From Desulfuromonadaceae bacterium (lineage in GTDB: Bacteria > Desulfobacterota > Desulfuromonadia > Desulfuromonadales > JAAYDE01), in assembly GCA_012512925.1 (NCBI GenBank), contig JAAZDE010000099.1:1-53526 (forward strand): 53,526 bases of DNA, written 5' to 3'. Positions within the stretch are counted from its first letter, which is position 1. Every line of letters starts with the position of its first letter. Of this stretch, positions 31,990 to 42,463 are shown piece by piece. The notes under the pieces were generated by a model that had not been told where the DNA came from, searched no databases, and saw only the letters and a list, made by a program, of their open reading frames with translations. Position numbers and translations under genes: made by a program.

Positions 31990-33528
31990 TCATACATTTT
32001 TTCCGAACACCAATACAGATATTTTTTTTCCATTGAATTCTTTAACCAGATGATAATTGGTCATTCCTGTTTTTAAAATATCGTTTTCAGATGTGCTCAA
32101 TACAATGAAGTCACACTGATTTTCAACGGCGGCCTTCTCCAGGTTTTCTTTATTGTTGATGGTGAAATTGTGGTATTTCTCTCTTAGCATTCCGGCGTGA
32201 AAAAGAACCCTTTCCTCCGTAGTTATGATTTTCTTGTTCAAAAGGGTTTTATTATTCTGAAGCCATAATGCGCATTCTCTGATTTCTTTCTTATTTTCAA
32301 TTGAATCGGAAAAACTTTTGGAAGCGGGATAGAACACAAAGAGAAAAAACAGGGTTAGCAAAGCGATTTTCGAATATTTTAGGTTGTTTGTCCATATCCT
32401 CGCACGCTCCAGTCCAAAACCGATAACCGGCAGCAAAAACAGAACCGCCACCATGAGATAACGGCCAGAGATAAAATTTCTGGAAATAATAAAATAATAA
32501 TTCATGGCGAGGTAGGAAAAGGAGAGCCACAACAGGACAATAAGGCCGCCCCGGTAACGATCCCGGCAAGCCAGACCCAAGGCCAGTGGTATCAGAAAAA
32601 TTGGAAAAATTTCCTTGAAAAACTTCAGAAACATTCCCCAAAGGTAGATCCAGGCCATGTTCCGTCGGGCAATTTCAAAAAAATCCTGTCCCCATTCTCC
32701 TCCACGAAACCTTCCTTCGACACTTTTGAGATAATCATAGATCTGGTGGTAATTATTAAGGAAATCGAAGGAAAAATAATGCCTGGCGAAAGGTTTCCAG
32801 GCTATCTGCAGAGCCTCGGAGGGAAAAAACCCAGTCAAAAATAAAACAGCGGAAAGGATGATAGCCAGGCTGGGAATCGCCAGGAAGACGGCCAGACCCC
32901 GAAGATATTTTCTGCGCTCGTCAGAAACGGCCAGAACCACAACCACAGCCGGGAGGTAGGCGAGGATGAAAACGATCCCTTCCAGGCGGAAAAGGGTTGC
33001 CGCCGAGGCGCTGCAAAAGGTCAGCAGAAAATAAAGAGGCCGAGGGTTTTGCAGGGCTTTGACCCCCAGAAACAAGGCGGTGAGGATGAAGAAAAGAAAG
33101 GGAGCATCCTTGACGACTTCCGCCGCAATGCTGTTGGCTGAGGGAAGCAGAATAAATACCAGCCCCGACCAAAAGGCTGCGTTACGGCCGAAAAGCTCCC
33201 TGGTGAGATAATAAAGTGGAATCAGGGTCAGCGTCAGAAAAACCGACGAAAGGATCTTCCCCGCCCAGAACCAGTCCTTTATGACCAGTTGAAAGACCCC
33301 GAGGGTCAGGGAATAAAAAAGCATTTTTTCGTGACCGAAAGCTTCCCGGAAATTCCCCTGCAGCAAATGGTGGGCGGAGTTGGCATAGCGGACGCCATCA
33401 GGATTGATAACCATGACATGGGGAATAATGACGGCTTTGACCAGAACCGACAACAAGACCAGCATAAGGATCTTTTTGTAATCGGATCCCTCCACGAAAT
33501 CTGCCAGGAACGCTTTCATCGCGGCCAC
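31990..33528 (-). CDS. GT39/ArnT-like membrane glycosyltransferase
   Basis: 512-aa polytopic protein; NPDGVRYANSAHHLLQGNFREA and YYLTRELFGRNAAFWSGLVF fit the PMT_2/GT39 pattern. Confidence 0.75.
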   Translation of the reverse strand: MAAMKAFLADFVEGSDYKKILMLVLLSVLVKAVIIPHVMVINPDGVRYANSAHHLLQGNFREAFGHEKMLFYSLTLGVFQLVIKDWFWAGKILSSVFLTLTLIPLYYLTRELFGRNAAFWSGLVFILLPSANSIAAEVVKDAPFLFFILTALFLGVKALQNPRPLYFLLTFCSASAATLFRLEGIVFILAYLPAVVVVLAVSDERRKYLRGLAVFLAIPSLAIILSAVLFLTGFFPSEALQIAWKPFARHYFSFDFLNNYHQIYDYLKSVEGRFRGGEWGQDFFEIARRNMAWIYLWGMFLKFFKEIFPIFLIPLALGLACRDRYRGGLIVLLWLSFSYLAMNYYFIISRNFISGRYLMVAVLFLLPVIGFGLERARIWTNNLKYSKIALLTLFFLFVFYPASKSFSDSIENKKEIRECALWLQNNKTLLNKKIITTEERVLFHAGMLREKYHNFTINNKENLEKAAVENQCDFIVLSTSENDILKTGMTNYHLVKEFNGKKISVLVFGKNV

Positions 33529-33534
33529 CGATTC

Positions 33535-35214
33535 TCAACGGGTCAATTGACGGTATTTGATGCGGTGAGGCCGTTCCGCCTCATCTCCCAGCCGCAGTCT
33601 TCGGTCGGTCTCGTACTCCGAATAGTTCCCTTCGAACCAGACCACTCGGCTGTCCCCCTCGAAGGCGAGGATATGGGTGGCGATACGGTCAAGAAACCAG
33701 CGGTCATGGCTGATCACCACCACACAGCCGGCGAAGTTCAGCAACGCATCCTCCAGGGCCCTCATGGTGTTGACGTCGAGGTCGTTGGTCGGCTCGTCGA
33801 GAAGCAGAACATTGGCCCCTTCCCTCAGTATTTTGGCCAGATGAAGGCGGTTTCGCTCTCCTCCGGAGAGTCCGGCCGTTTTCTTCTGCTGGTCGCCTCC
33901 GGCGAAATTGAAACGGGCCACATAGGCGCGGGAATTGACCAGATGCTTCCCGAGCTGTATCTGTTCGTTGCCGCCAGTGATCTCCTGCCAGATGGTTTTT
34001 TCCGGATCGAGCCGGCGGGCCTGATCCACATAGGCCATTTTGACCGTTTCCCCGATGCGGATCGTGCCCGAATCGGGCTGTTCCTGGCCGGTGATCATCC
34101 TGAACAGGGTCGTCTTGCCGGCGCCGTTGGGTCCGATCACTCCGATGATTCCTCCCGGCGGAAGAGAAAAATTCATATTCTCCACCAGCAGGCGATCTCC
34201 GTATCCCTTGCCGACCTCTTTCGACTCGATCACCACGTCTCCCAGACGAGGTCCCGGAGGTATATAGAGCTCCAGGTTTTTCTCCAGGCTATCGGCTTCC
34301 TGGGTGAGAAGATTCTCATAGGCGCTGATGCGGGCCTTTCCTTTGGCGTGACGCCCCTTGGGGGCCATGCGGATCCACTCCAACTCCCGCTCCAGGGTCT
34401 TCTGGCGGGCCGTCTCCTGTTTTTCTTCCTGGGCGAGACGGGCCTGCTTCTGCTCCAGCCAGGACGAATAGTTCCCTTTCCAGGGGATACCGTGGCCGCG
34501 GTCGAGTTCCAGAATCCAACCCGCCACGTTATCAAGAAAATAGCGGTCATGGGTAACGGCAATGACCGTTCCCTCGTAACGCTGCAGGTGCTGTTCCAGC
34601 CAGGCCACCGTTTCCGCGTCGAGGTGATTGGTTGGCTCGTCCAGAAGAAGGATGTCCGGTTTCTGCAGCAGCAGTCGGCACAGCGCCACCCGCCTTTTCT
34701 CGCCGCCGGAGAGAACTTTGGTCGAGGTGTCGCCGGCGGGACAACGCAGGGCGTCCATGGCCATCTCCAAACGCGAGTCGAGGCTCCATGCATCGGCGGC
34801 ATCGAGTTTCTCCTGGACCTCCCCCTGGCGCTCGATCAGTCCGTCCATCTCCTCATCGGACATCGGTTCGGCAAAGCGGGCGTTGATTTCTTCGAATTCC
34901 TTCAACAGATCGACGGTTTCCTGCACCGCTTCCTCCACCACCTCGCGGACCGTTTTGGATTCATCCAATTGCGGCTCCTGCTCCAGAAAACCGATGGTAA
35001 AACCCGGGGAGAGAATGGTCTTCCCGTTGAATTCCTTGTCCACCCCCGCCATGATGCGCAGCAGGGTACTTTTCCCGGCACCGTTGAGACCAAGAACACC
35101 AATCTTGGCCCCGTAGAAATAGGACAGGGAAATGTCCTTGATAACCTGCTTTTTGTTGATGGTTTTGTTGACTCCGAGCATGGAGTAGATGATCTTCTGG
35201 CCTTCATTGCTCAT
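33535..35214 (-). CDS. ettA: Energy-dependent translational throttle protein EttA (ABC-F)
   Basis: MSNEGQKIIYSMLGVNKTINKKQVIKDISLSYFYGAKIGVLGLNGAGKSTLLRIMAGVDKEF; two ABC domains with LSGGE signatures; start refined. Confidence 0.95.
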   Translation of the reverse strand: MSNEGQKIIYSMLGVNKTINKKQVIKDISLSYFYGAKIGVLGLNGAGKSTLLRIMAGVDKEFNGKTILSPGFTIGFLEQEPQLDESKTVREVVEEAVQETVDLLKEFEEINARFAEPMSDEEMDGLIERQGEVQEKLDAADAWSLDSRLEMAMDALRCPAGDTSTKVLSGGEKRRVALCRLLLQKPDILLLDEPTNHLDAETVAWLEQHLQRYEGTVIAVTHDRYFLDNVAGWILELDRGHGIPWKGNYSSWLEQKQARLAQEEKQETARQKTLERELEWIRMAPKGRHAKGKARISAYENLLTQEADSLEKNLELYIPPGPRLGDVVIESKEVGKGYGDRLLVENMNFSLPPGGIIGVIGPNGAGKTTLFRMITGQEQPDSGTIRIGETVKMAYVDQARRLDPEKTIWQEITGGNEQIQLGKHLVNSRAYVARFNFAGGDQQKKTAGLSGGERNRLHLAKILREGANVLLLDEPTNDLDVNTMRALEDALLNFAGCVVVISHDRWFLDRIATHILAFEGDSRVVWFEGNYSEYETDRRLRLGDEAERPHRIKYRQLTR

Positions 35215-35266
35215 GGCAGACAGGGCTCCTCGAGTGATTGGTTTTTCAGTGACCTTTGAGTGGACG

Positions 35267-35563
35267 TCATTCCGAATTGTTGAGGCGTTGCAGATATTCC
35301 TCCCACTCCAGCGGCAGGAGATACTTCTTGCGGCTGTTGCATTCCTTGCATGCAGGCACGCAGTTGCCACGGGTGCTGCGACCGCCACGGATGAGGGGAA
35401 CCAGATGGTCCAAAGTCAACTCTGCAGGCGCCACTTCGGCGCCGCAGTAATGGCAGCGGCCGGCGGCTGTTTTCTGACTCCACCAACGGCTTTTGCGCAA
35501 TTCCCTGGCTTTTTCCTTTTCCCGGCGCAATTGTTGGTCGGAAACCTCGACCAGAAATCCCAT
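35267..35563 (-). CDS. HNH endonuclease family protein
   Basis: GRCHYCGAEVAPAELTLDHLVPLIRGGRSTRGNCVPACKECNSRKKYLLP; start ATG 35563. Confidence 0.88.
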   Translation of the reverse strand: MGFLVEVSDQQLRREKEKARELRKSRWWSQKTAAGRCHYCGAEVAPAELTLDHLVPLIRGGRSTRGNCVPACKECNSRKKYLLPLEWEEYLQRLNNSE

Positions 35564-35720
35564 TGTCTTTCCCACTCTTTCAAATTCATTTATATTACCC
35601 CAAACAGGCCTGCCCGGGCAACAGCCGTCGGGGTTTTGAACTTGCGCCGGGCATGATTTAATGTAGATTGATACAGCGGGTTTATCAACATTCCAATCAC
35701 CGTGAGTCAAGGGTTCGAAC

Positions 35721-37073
35721 ATGAAGATTCTGATTATCGGCGCCGGACAGGTGGGCTTTTACCTGTGCAGCCGACTTTCCGCTGAAGGACACGAGGTCAC
35801 CCTCATCGACCGTAACGCCGAACGTCTCCGGCAGGCCCAGGACAGGCTCAATGTCCTCGGCATCCACGGCAACGGCGCAGGAGCCGAATTTCTCGAACAG
35901 GGCGGGATCAAGGAAACCGACACGCTGATTGCCGTCACCGACCAGGACGAGGTCAACATCCTCGCCTGCCTTTTGGCCCGCAGTTACCAGGTACCCACCC
36001 GCATCGCCCGAGTCAAGAGCATCGAATACTCGGGGCGGGGAGCCACCCTGACCCGTGAAAAACTCGGCATCGACCTGCTGATCAACCCCCAGGATGCGGT
36101 ATCGGAGGAAATCATCAATATCGCCTCCCGAACCGGGGTTTTCGACGTCGCCGAGTTCGCTGAGGGCAAAATTCAATTCCTCGGCTACCGGATCGGCCCG
36201 GAAAGTCCCCTTTGCGAACTTTCCATGAAGGAACTTGGAGAAATTCGCGGCATGTACCGCTTCATCGTCACCGCCATCACGCGGGGGGAGAAAACCATCA
36301 TCCCCCGGGGCGACGATGTTATCAAGGCCGGGGACAGTATCTACATCTTCGCCCACAACAACGATCTTCCCGCCATCTACTATCTGCTCAAGATGGAGGA
36401 AGTGAAAAAAAAGCGCAAACCGCGGACATTCATTCTCGGCGGGGGGCGGATCGGCTTCCAGATTGCCAAACAGCTGGAACAGATCGGTTATGATGTCCGC
36501 CTGGTCGAGCACAACCAGGCCCGTTGCGAGGAACTGGCCGGCAAACTAAAAAAGGTCGTCATCCTGTGGGCGGAAGGAGACGACATCCGTACCCTGATCG
36601 ACGAAGGAGTGGAAACCGCCGATATTTTCATCGCCGTCACCGAGAACGATGAAACCAATATCCTCTGTTCCCTGCTTTGCAAACAACATGGCGCCAGCCG
36701 CACCGTCTCCCTGGTCAGCAAACCGGAGCTTCTTCGTCTGGCCCCGACTCTGGGCATCGATGCGTGCGTCTCTCCCTTTATCGCCGCCGCCTCCGCCATC
36801 CTGAAATATGTCCGCCGCGGCGAGATTCTCACCCTGGCCACCATCGAGGGGAGCAACGCCGAGGTACTGGAGGTCAAGGTACGGGACAAAGCGGAAATCA
36901 CCAATGTGCCGCTCAAGGAGCTCCATTTTCCGGAGGGCGCCATTATCGGCGCCATCGTTCGCGGCAATCACTTTGAGATCGCCACCGGCGAGACCCTCCT
37001 TCAGGTGGGGGACCGGGTGGTCATCTTTTCTCTTCCCGGCTCGGTTCCCAAGGTGGAAAGGTTCTTTGCCTGA
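35721..37073 (+). CDS. trkA: Trk potassium transporter regulatory subunit TrkA
   Basis: Tandem RCK domains: MKILIIGAGQVGFYLCSRLSAEGHEVTLIDRN and FILGGGRIGFQIAKQLEQIGYDVRLVEHN. Confidence 0.95.
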   Translation: MKILIIGAGQVGFYLCSRLSAEGHEVTLIDRNAERLRQAQDRLNVLGIHGNGAGAEFLEQGGIKETDTLIAVTDQDEVNILACLLARSYQVPTRIARVKSIEYSGRGATLTREKLGIDLLINPQDAVSEEIINIASRTGVFDVAEFAEGKIQFLGYRIGPESPLCELSMKELGEIRGMYRFIVTAITRGEKTIIPRGDDVIKAGDSIYIFAHNNDLPAIYYLLKMEEVKKKRKPRTFILGGGRIGFQIAKQLEQIGYDVRLVEHNQARCEELAGKLKKVVILWAEGDDIRTLIDEGVETADIFIAVTENDETNILCSLLCKQHGASRTVSLVSKPELLRLAPTLGIDACVSPFIAAASAILKYVRRGEILTLATIEGSNAEVLEVKVRDKAEITNVPLKELHFPEGAIIGAIVRGNHFEIATGETLLQVGDRVVIFSLPGSVPKVERFFA

Positions 37074-38516
37074 ATGAACATCCCCCTGACCCTGCGAATT
37101 CTCGGCATATTGCTGATATTTCTGGCCGCCGCGCTGCTGCTTCCGCTCCCTTTTTCCTTTTATTTCGCCGACGGCATGGCCACTCATTTCATCATTTCCT
37201 CTTTTCTGTCGCTGGCCGCAGGGCTGATTCTTGTCAAGGTCTTCAACAGTGATAAAGAACTGTCGATCCGTGACGGCTTCGCCGTCGTCACCTTCGGTTG
37301 GCTCTTTTATGCGGCCTTCGGCGCCCTCCCCTATCTCATCAGCGGCGTCATCCCTTCCCTCACCGACGCCTGGTTTGAAACCATGAGCGGATTCACCACA
37401 ACCGGCGCCACCATCCTTGCCAAAATCGAAGGGGTGCCGGAGAGTATCCTTTTGTGGCGGGCGCTCACCCACTGGATGGGGGGGATGGGGATCATCGTTC
37501 TTTCCCTGGCCATCCTGCCCATGCTCGGCATCGGCGGCATGCAGCTTTTCCAGGCCGAAGTGCCCGGTCCCACCGCGGATCGCCTCAAACCGCGGATCCA
37601 GGATACGGCCAAACTGCTGTGGGGTGTCTACATCCTGCTGACCGGTTTGGAGACGATCCTGCTCATGTTCGGCGGCATGACCCTTTACGAGGCCCTCTGC
37701 CACGCCTTCGCCACCCTCGCCACCGGCGGCTTCTCGACCCGTGACGCGTCGGTAGGGGCCTTCTCCAGCCCCTTCATCGATTGGGTCATCACTTTTTTCA
37801 TGTTCCTTGCCGGGATCAATTTTTCCCTTCACTACTACGCCATCCGCGGGCGCCTGGTCGAATATTTCCGCAACCAGGAATGTCTCTTCTATATCTGTCT
37901 GACCCTCATTTCCGTTGTCACCCTCATGGCTTTCAACCAGGGGAAGGTCTACGACTCCCTTTCCGACAACCTGCGCTTCAGCGCTTTCCAGGCGGTTTCC
38001 ATTCTCACCACCACCGGCTTCGGAACCGCCGATTACGAATTCTGGCCCCCCGTCACCGGCTGTATCCTCATTTTCCTGATGTTCGTGGGAGGATGCGCCG
38101 GATCCACCGGCGGCGGGATGAAGGTCGCACGGGTACTGCTGCTCTTCAAGCATGCCCGTTTTCAGCTTTATCACCTCATCCATCCCCGCTCGGTGCAACT
38201 GGTCAAACTCGGCGAGGCGCCGGTTGATCGGGAGGTCATGCAGTCGATTCTCGGTTTTTTCGCGCTTTTTGTGGGAATGTTCGTTTTCGCTACCTTTCTC
38301 ATGGCCGCCACGGGGCTGGACATGGTGACCGCGGCCAGTTCCGTGATCGCCACCCTCGGCAACATCGGCCCCGGCCTCGGTCTCGTCGGCCCGACCGACA
38401 ACTACGCCCACATCGTCCCCTTCGGCAAATGGGTACTCATCACCTGTATGCTCTGCGGCCGTCTGGAACTTTTCACCGTTCTCGTTCTCTTTTTTCCTTC
38501 CCTGTGGCGGAAATGA
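37074..38516 (+). CDS. trkH: Trk potassium transporter membrane subunit TrkH
   Basis: Polytopic; MSGFTTTGATI, TLATGGFSTRDASVG, GGCAGSTGGGMK pore signatures; starts immediately after the trkA stop. Confidence 0.95.
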   Translation: MNIPLTLRILGILLIFLAAALLLPLPFSFYFADGMATHFIISSFLSLAAGLILVKVFNSDKELSIRDGFAVVTFGWLFYAAFGALPYLISGVIPSLTDAWFETMSGFTTTGATILAKIEGVPESILLWRALTHWMGGMGIIVLSLAILPMLGIGGMQLFQAEVPGPTADRLKPRIQDTAKLLWGVYILLTGLETILLMFGGMTLYEALCHAFATLATGGFSTRDASVGAFSSPFIDWVITFFMFLAGINFSLHYYAIRGRLVEYFRNQECLFYICLTLISVVTLMAFNQGKVYDSLSDNLRFSAFQAVSILTTTGFGTADYEFWPPVTGCILIFLMFVGGCAGSTGGGMKVARVLLLFKHARFQLYHLIHPRSVQLVKLGEAPVDREVMQSILGFFALFVGMFVFATFLMAATGLDMVTAASSVIATLGNIGPGLGLVGPTDNYAHIVPFGKWVLITCMLCGRLELFTVLVLFFPSLWRK

Positions 38517-38648
38517 TCCCGGAGGATCAAAAGGCCATTCCGGGATTCCTTGGCAAACCGGGGAATTTTTGTTACTTTTCCAATATACAGCTTCCTCCTT
38601 CACTGCCGTTTCGGCACCTGTTCCGATGGGAACAAAAGGAACCGCATC

Positions 38649-40178
38649 ATGAGCCTTCAGCCCGGCAGCCTTTCCGCCAGCCCATATGACCAGGCCCTTG
38701 CCGAAAATGTGCATCCGGCGGAGTGGATCAATCCCGAACCCGCATCGCGCTACAACCTGCTGGTTATCGGCGCCGGCCCCGCCGGCCTGGTGGCCGCGGC
38801 GGGAGCCGCCGGCCTGGGAGGGAAGGTGGCCCTGGTGGAAAAAAACCTGCTGGGTGGGGATTGCCTCAACTTCGGTTGCGTTCCTTCCAAAGGGATCATC
38901 CGCGCCGGCAGGGCGATTCGCGACGCGCGCAACGCCGCGGAATTCGGTGTGGTCAACGGCGAGAAACTGAAGGTCGACTTCACGGCGGCCTTTGAAAGAA
39001 TGCGCCAGGTTCGGGCGCGCCTCAGCAATCACGATTCGGCCCGACGTTTCCGAGAGGAGTTGGGTGTCGATGTGTTCTTTGGGGCGGCCCGGTTCACCGG
39101 TTCCGACACCGTGGAGGTAGAGGGGCAAAAACTCACTTTTCACCGCGCCGTGATCTGCACCGGATCCTTCGCCCGCATTCCGCCGATTCCCGGTCTTGAA
39201 GAGACCGGATACCTCACCAATGAAACGGTCTTTTCCCTGAACACTTGTCCCGAACGTCTGACCATAGTCGGCGGTGGGCCGATCGGCTGCGAGTTGGCCC
39301 AGGCCTTCGCCCATCTGGGAAGTACCGTTACCATTCTCAATTCGGGAAAACGGATTCTCCCCCGGGAGGACCCGGAAACCTCGGAGTTTATCCACAACGC
39401 CCTTGAGCGGGATGGCATCATTATCTACAATGAGATAAAGATCCTCGAGGCGACAAAAAGCGAAGGGGAAAAGCTCCTGATCTTTGAGCAACAGGACCAG
39501 CAGCGTTTCACCGTTTCCGCCGATCAGATTCTCATTGGCGCCGGACGCACCCCAAACGTCACCCAACTGGACCTGGAAAAGGCCGGCGTCGATTATGATC
39601 CCCTTGAAGGGATTCGGGTCAACAGCCGTCTGCGCACCGGTAATTCGCGGATTTACGCCGCGGGGGATGTCTGCAGCCCCTTCAAGTTTACCCACGCGGC
39701 GGACGCCATGGCGCGGATCGTGATCGCCAACGCCCTTTTCGGAGGGAGGCAGACCGTCTCCGGGCTGGTCATCCCCTGGTGTACCTATACCACGCCGGAG
39801 GTGGCCCACGTCGGCATGAACAGAAGGGAGGCGGAGGAAAAAAACATCGAGATCGACAGTTACTCGGTGTCCCTGGCCGAAGTGGACCGGGCCCTCCTTG
39901 ACGGCGAAGAGTACGGTTTCGTAACGGTCCATGTAAAAAAGGGAACGGATCGCATTCTCGGCGCCACCATCGTCGCCCGCAATGCGGGGGAAATGATCAA
40001 CGAGTTCACTCTGGCCATAACCGCCGGAATCGGTCTTTCCACCATCGCTGCCACCATCCATCCCTACCCTACCCAGGGGGAGGCGATCAAAAAGCTGGCC
40101 GACAGCTACAGACGAACCAGGCTTACCCCGGGGATAGGCAAGATACTGTCCATCTGGTTGCGCTGGAAACGAAATTAG
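38649..40178 (+). CDS. Mercuric-reductase-like FAD-dependent pyridine nucleotide-disulfide oxidoreductase
   Basis: [21 protein letters not shown], redox motif [24 protein letters not shown]; no N-terminal HMA domain. Confidence 0.9.
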   Translation: MSLQPGSLSASPYDQALAENVHPAEWINPEPASRYNLLVIGAGPAGLVAAAGAAGLGGKVALVEKNLLGGDCLNFGCVPSKGIIRAGRAIRDARNAAEFGVVNGEKLKVDFTAAFERMRQVRARLSNHDSARRFREELGVDVFFGAARFTGSDTVEVEGQKLTFHRAVICTGSFARIPPIPGLEETGYLTNETVFSLNTCPERLTIVGGGPIGCELAQAFAHLGSTVTILNSGKRILPREDPETSEFIHNALERDGIIIYNEIKILEATKSEGEKLLIFEQQDQQRFTVSADQILIGAGRTPNVTQLDLEKAGVDYDPLEGIRVNSRLRTGNSRIYAAGDVCSPFKFTHAADAMARIVIANALFGGRQTVSGLVIPWCTYTTPEVAHVGMNRREAEEKNIEIDSYSVSLAEVDRALLDGEEYGFVTVHVKKGTDRILGATIVARNAGEMINEFTLAITAGIGLSTIAATIHPYPTQGEAIKKLADSYRRTRLTPGIGKILSIWLRWKRN

Positions 40179-40206
40179 ACCGCAATTTTTTTATAAGGAA
40201 CCGCAT

Positions 40207-40395
40207 ATGTTCGGACTTGGCATACAGGAACTGCTTATCATCCTTGTGCTGGTGCTGATTCTCTTCGGCGCAGGCAAACTTCCTCAGGTGGGAGGGTCTC
40301 TTGGCAAGGGGGTGAAAAATTTTAAAAAAGGACTTTCCGGAGAAGATGAAAAGGATGAAGAAGCGGAAAAACCAAATGATTCGTCGAAAAAATGA
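40207..40395 (+). CDS. tatA: Sec-independent translocase TatA/E
   Basis: [44 protein letters not shown]. Confidence 0.95.
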   Translation: MFGLGIQELLIILVLVLILFGAGKLPQVGGSLGKGVKNFKKGLSGEDEKDEEAEKPNDSSKK

Positions 40396-40470
40396 AATAA
40401 CCTTTCCCCAAATCACCCGTTTTGACCCTCATCCACCTGTTCCCGGAGTTTCCTTCATCGGACAGTCGCC

Positions 40471-40779
40471 ATGCCCCTTCTGAGATGTGTCCTGTCCCCT
40501 TATCCCGGCCTTCCCACACAGTCGCGGTTCTGGGATGCTGTCCGTGTCGATTCCCGCACTCAGGTTCTTTCTCTCGATCCTTTCCAGGATGAGCGCGATG
40601 TGCTGCGGGAACTGCAGCGGCGCGGCGTGATCGGCGGCAAGGCTTTGCTGGAGAATTTTCACATCGAGAAAGCCGTCGATGAGGATTTGTGGCGGCTGCT
40701 TTATGTCCTGGGCAAAAAGCCGACCATCCTGCTGGAAATCAAACCGCCCCCGGATCGCCAACTCGATCTGTTTGCCTGA
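40471..40779 (+). CDS. Hypothetical protein (102 aa)
   Basis: Compact ORF between tatA and the sigma54 activator, same strand; no recognised domain. Confidence 0.6.
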   Translation: MPLLRCVLSPYPGLPTQSRFWDAVRVDSRTQVLSLDPFQDERDVLRELQRRGVIGGKALLENFHIEKAVDEDLWRLLYVLGKKPTILLEIKPPPDRQLDLFA

Positions 40780-40794
40780 ACGGCGTCTGGAAAA

Positions 40795-42183
40795 ATGACA
40801 CAATCCAAGAAAACCATCTCGCCATTGATCCGCACCTCCACCGAAGCGATTCTGGAAAGCATCTCGGACGGTGTTTTCACCGTCGATCTGCAGTGGCGCA
40901 TCACCTCCTTCAACAGGGCCGCCGAAAAGATCACCGGCACTCCCCGTCAGGAAGCCATCGGGCGGCTCTGTTCCGAGGTCTTCCGCTGCAGTATGTGCGA
41001 AGCGGAATGCGCCTTGCGCAAAACCATTCGCAACGGCAAGGCGATCATCGGCCGGTCGGGCTACATCATCAATGCCGAGGGCGCCCGCATCCCCATCAGC
41101 GTCTCCACCGCAGCGCTGCGGGATGAAACGGGAACCATCATCGGCGGGGCGGAGACCTTCCGCGATTTGAGCGAAATCGAAGCCCTGCGCCGTGAGTTGG
41201 AAGGAAGTTCCAGGGTCGGCGACCTGGTCAGCCACAGCCCGCTGATGCAGCACATCTTCGAAATCCTTCCCGCTGTCGCCGCCAGCCCCAGCACCGTGCT
41301 GATCACCGGGGAAACCGGGACCGGCAAAGAACTGATCGCCCGCACCCTTCATGAACTGAGCCCCCGCCATAAGGGCCCGTTTGTCGCCGTCAACTGCGGA
41401 GCGTTGCCCGATACTCTCCTGGAATCGGAGCTTTTCGGCTACAAGGCCGGCGCCTTCACCGGAGCCGCCAGGGACAAATCGGGGCGATTCACCCTGGCCT
41501 CCGGCGGAACTCTTTTTCTCGATGAAATCGGTGAGGTGAGTCCCGCCCTGCAGGTGCGTCTGTTGCGGGTCCTCCAGGAAAAAACCTTTGAACCCCTCGG
41601 TGCCACCCGCAGTGAGAACTCCGACGTCCGCATCTTGGCCGCCACCAACCGGGATCTGGGTGATCTGGTGAAGCAGGAGCGTTTCCGGGAGGATCTCTAT
41701 TATCGGATCAATGTGATTCGTCTGGAACTTCCGCCTCTCAGAAAACGTAAAGAGGATATTCCCCTGCTGACGAACCATTTCATCGAACATTTCAACCGTC
41801 TCCAGGGCCGCTCGATCCGTGCCGTCAGCGGGGAAGTCCTGTCCCTGCTTATGGCCCATGACTGGCCCGGCAACATCCGGGAGCTCGAGAACATCATCGA
41901 AAGGGCGTTTATCATGTGCCGGGACGAGGTGATCCATATCCCCCATCTCCCACCCGAATTGACCCGGCATCCTGAAACGGCCGCCTCCGGCGTCGATATC
42001 CGCACCGCCCGGGAACTGCTGGAAACGGAAACCATCCGCAAGGCCTTACAGGAGTGCGACTACAATCGCCTCGCCGCCGCCAAAAAACTCGGCATCCATA
42101 AAAGCACCCTGTTCCGCAAAATCGCTCAATTGGATATTTCCCTCCCTTTGCGTGACGGCCGTTCCAGAAAAAAAGTCCAATAA
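40795..42183 (+). CDS. PAS domain sigma54-dependent transcriptional activator
   Basis: N-terminal PAS (ILESISDGVFTVDLQWRITSFNRAAEKITG), AAA+ GETGTGKE, sigma54 contact GAFTGA, Fis-type HTH (NRLAAAKKLGIHKSTLFRKI). Confidence 0.95.
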   Translation: MTQSKKTISPLIRTSTEAILESISDGVFTVDLQWRITSFNRAAEKITGTPRQEAIGRLCSEVFRCSMCEAECALRKTIRNGKAIIGRSGYIINAEGARIPISVSTAALRDETGTIIGGAETFRDLSEIEALRRELEGSSRVGDLVSHSPLMQHIFEILPAVAASPSTVLITGETGTGKELIARTLHELSPRHKGPFVAVNCGALPDTLLESELFGYKAGAFTGAARDKSGRFTLASGGTLFLDEIGEVSPALQVRLLRVLQEKTFEPLGATRSENSDVRILAATNRDLGDLVKQERFREDLYYRINVIRLELPPLRKRKEDIPLLTNHFIEHFNRLQGRSIRAVSGEVLSLLMAHDWPGNIRELENIIERAFIMCRDEVIHIPHLPPELTRHPETAASGVDIRTARELLETETIRKALQECDYNRLAAAKKLGIHKSTLFRKIAQLDISLPLRDGRSRKKVQ

Positions 42184-42244
42184 TCCTCTTATCGCCCCTT
42201 CATTTGTTAAAGGCCTTTTTCCGCCCTTTTCTTTCATTGACGGA

Positions 42245-42436
42245 ATGAAAATGATTTGCGAGGATTGCTTCCGGTTGTGCCCGGCCAGGGACAATGACTC
42301 GGCGGCGAAACCGACCCTCGCTGGTGGACACGACCGGCAAAGAGTCCTTTTCCCGCCCGCCGTTCCGGTATTCGAGCTGCCATCCGCATCGGAAAAACCC
42401 CTCTCCGCTCATCGCAAAAAGACGGAGACCACCTGA
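42245..42436 (+). CDS. Possible small CxxCxxxC protein
   Basis: 63-aa ORF MKMICEDCFRLCPARDND... between the activator and the ORP-like gene; no obvious SD. Confidence 0.25.
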   Translation: MKMICEDCFRLCPARDNDSAAKPTLAGGHDRQRVLFPPAVPVFELPSASEKPLSAHRKKTETT

Positions 42437-42463
42437 AAACAAAGTGAAGAAGGAGAACACAAC

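Noticed and set aside
33289-35259. 656-aa plus-strand ORF opposite ettA
   Set aside because: Mirror frame of ettA; no recognisable domains.
38516-38546. ATCCCGGA / TCCGGGAT hairpin after trkH
   Set aside because: Short stem without a U-tract; terminator function cannot be supported.
36546-40061. 1171-aa minus-strand ORF opposite trkA, trkH and the flavoprotein gene
   Set aside because: Antisense shadow of three confidently identified genes; low-complexity D/G/Q/H-rich translation with no domain.
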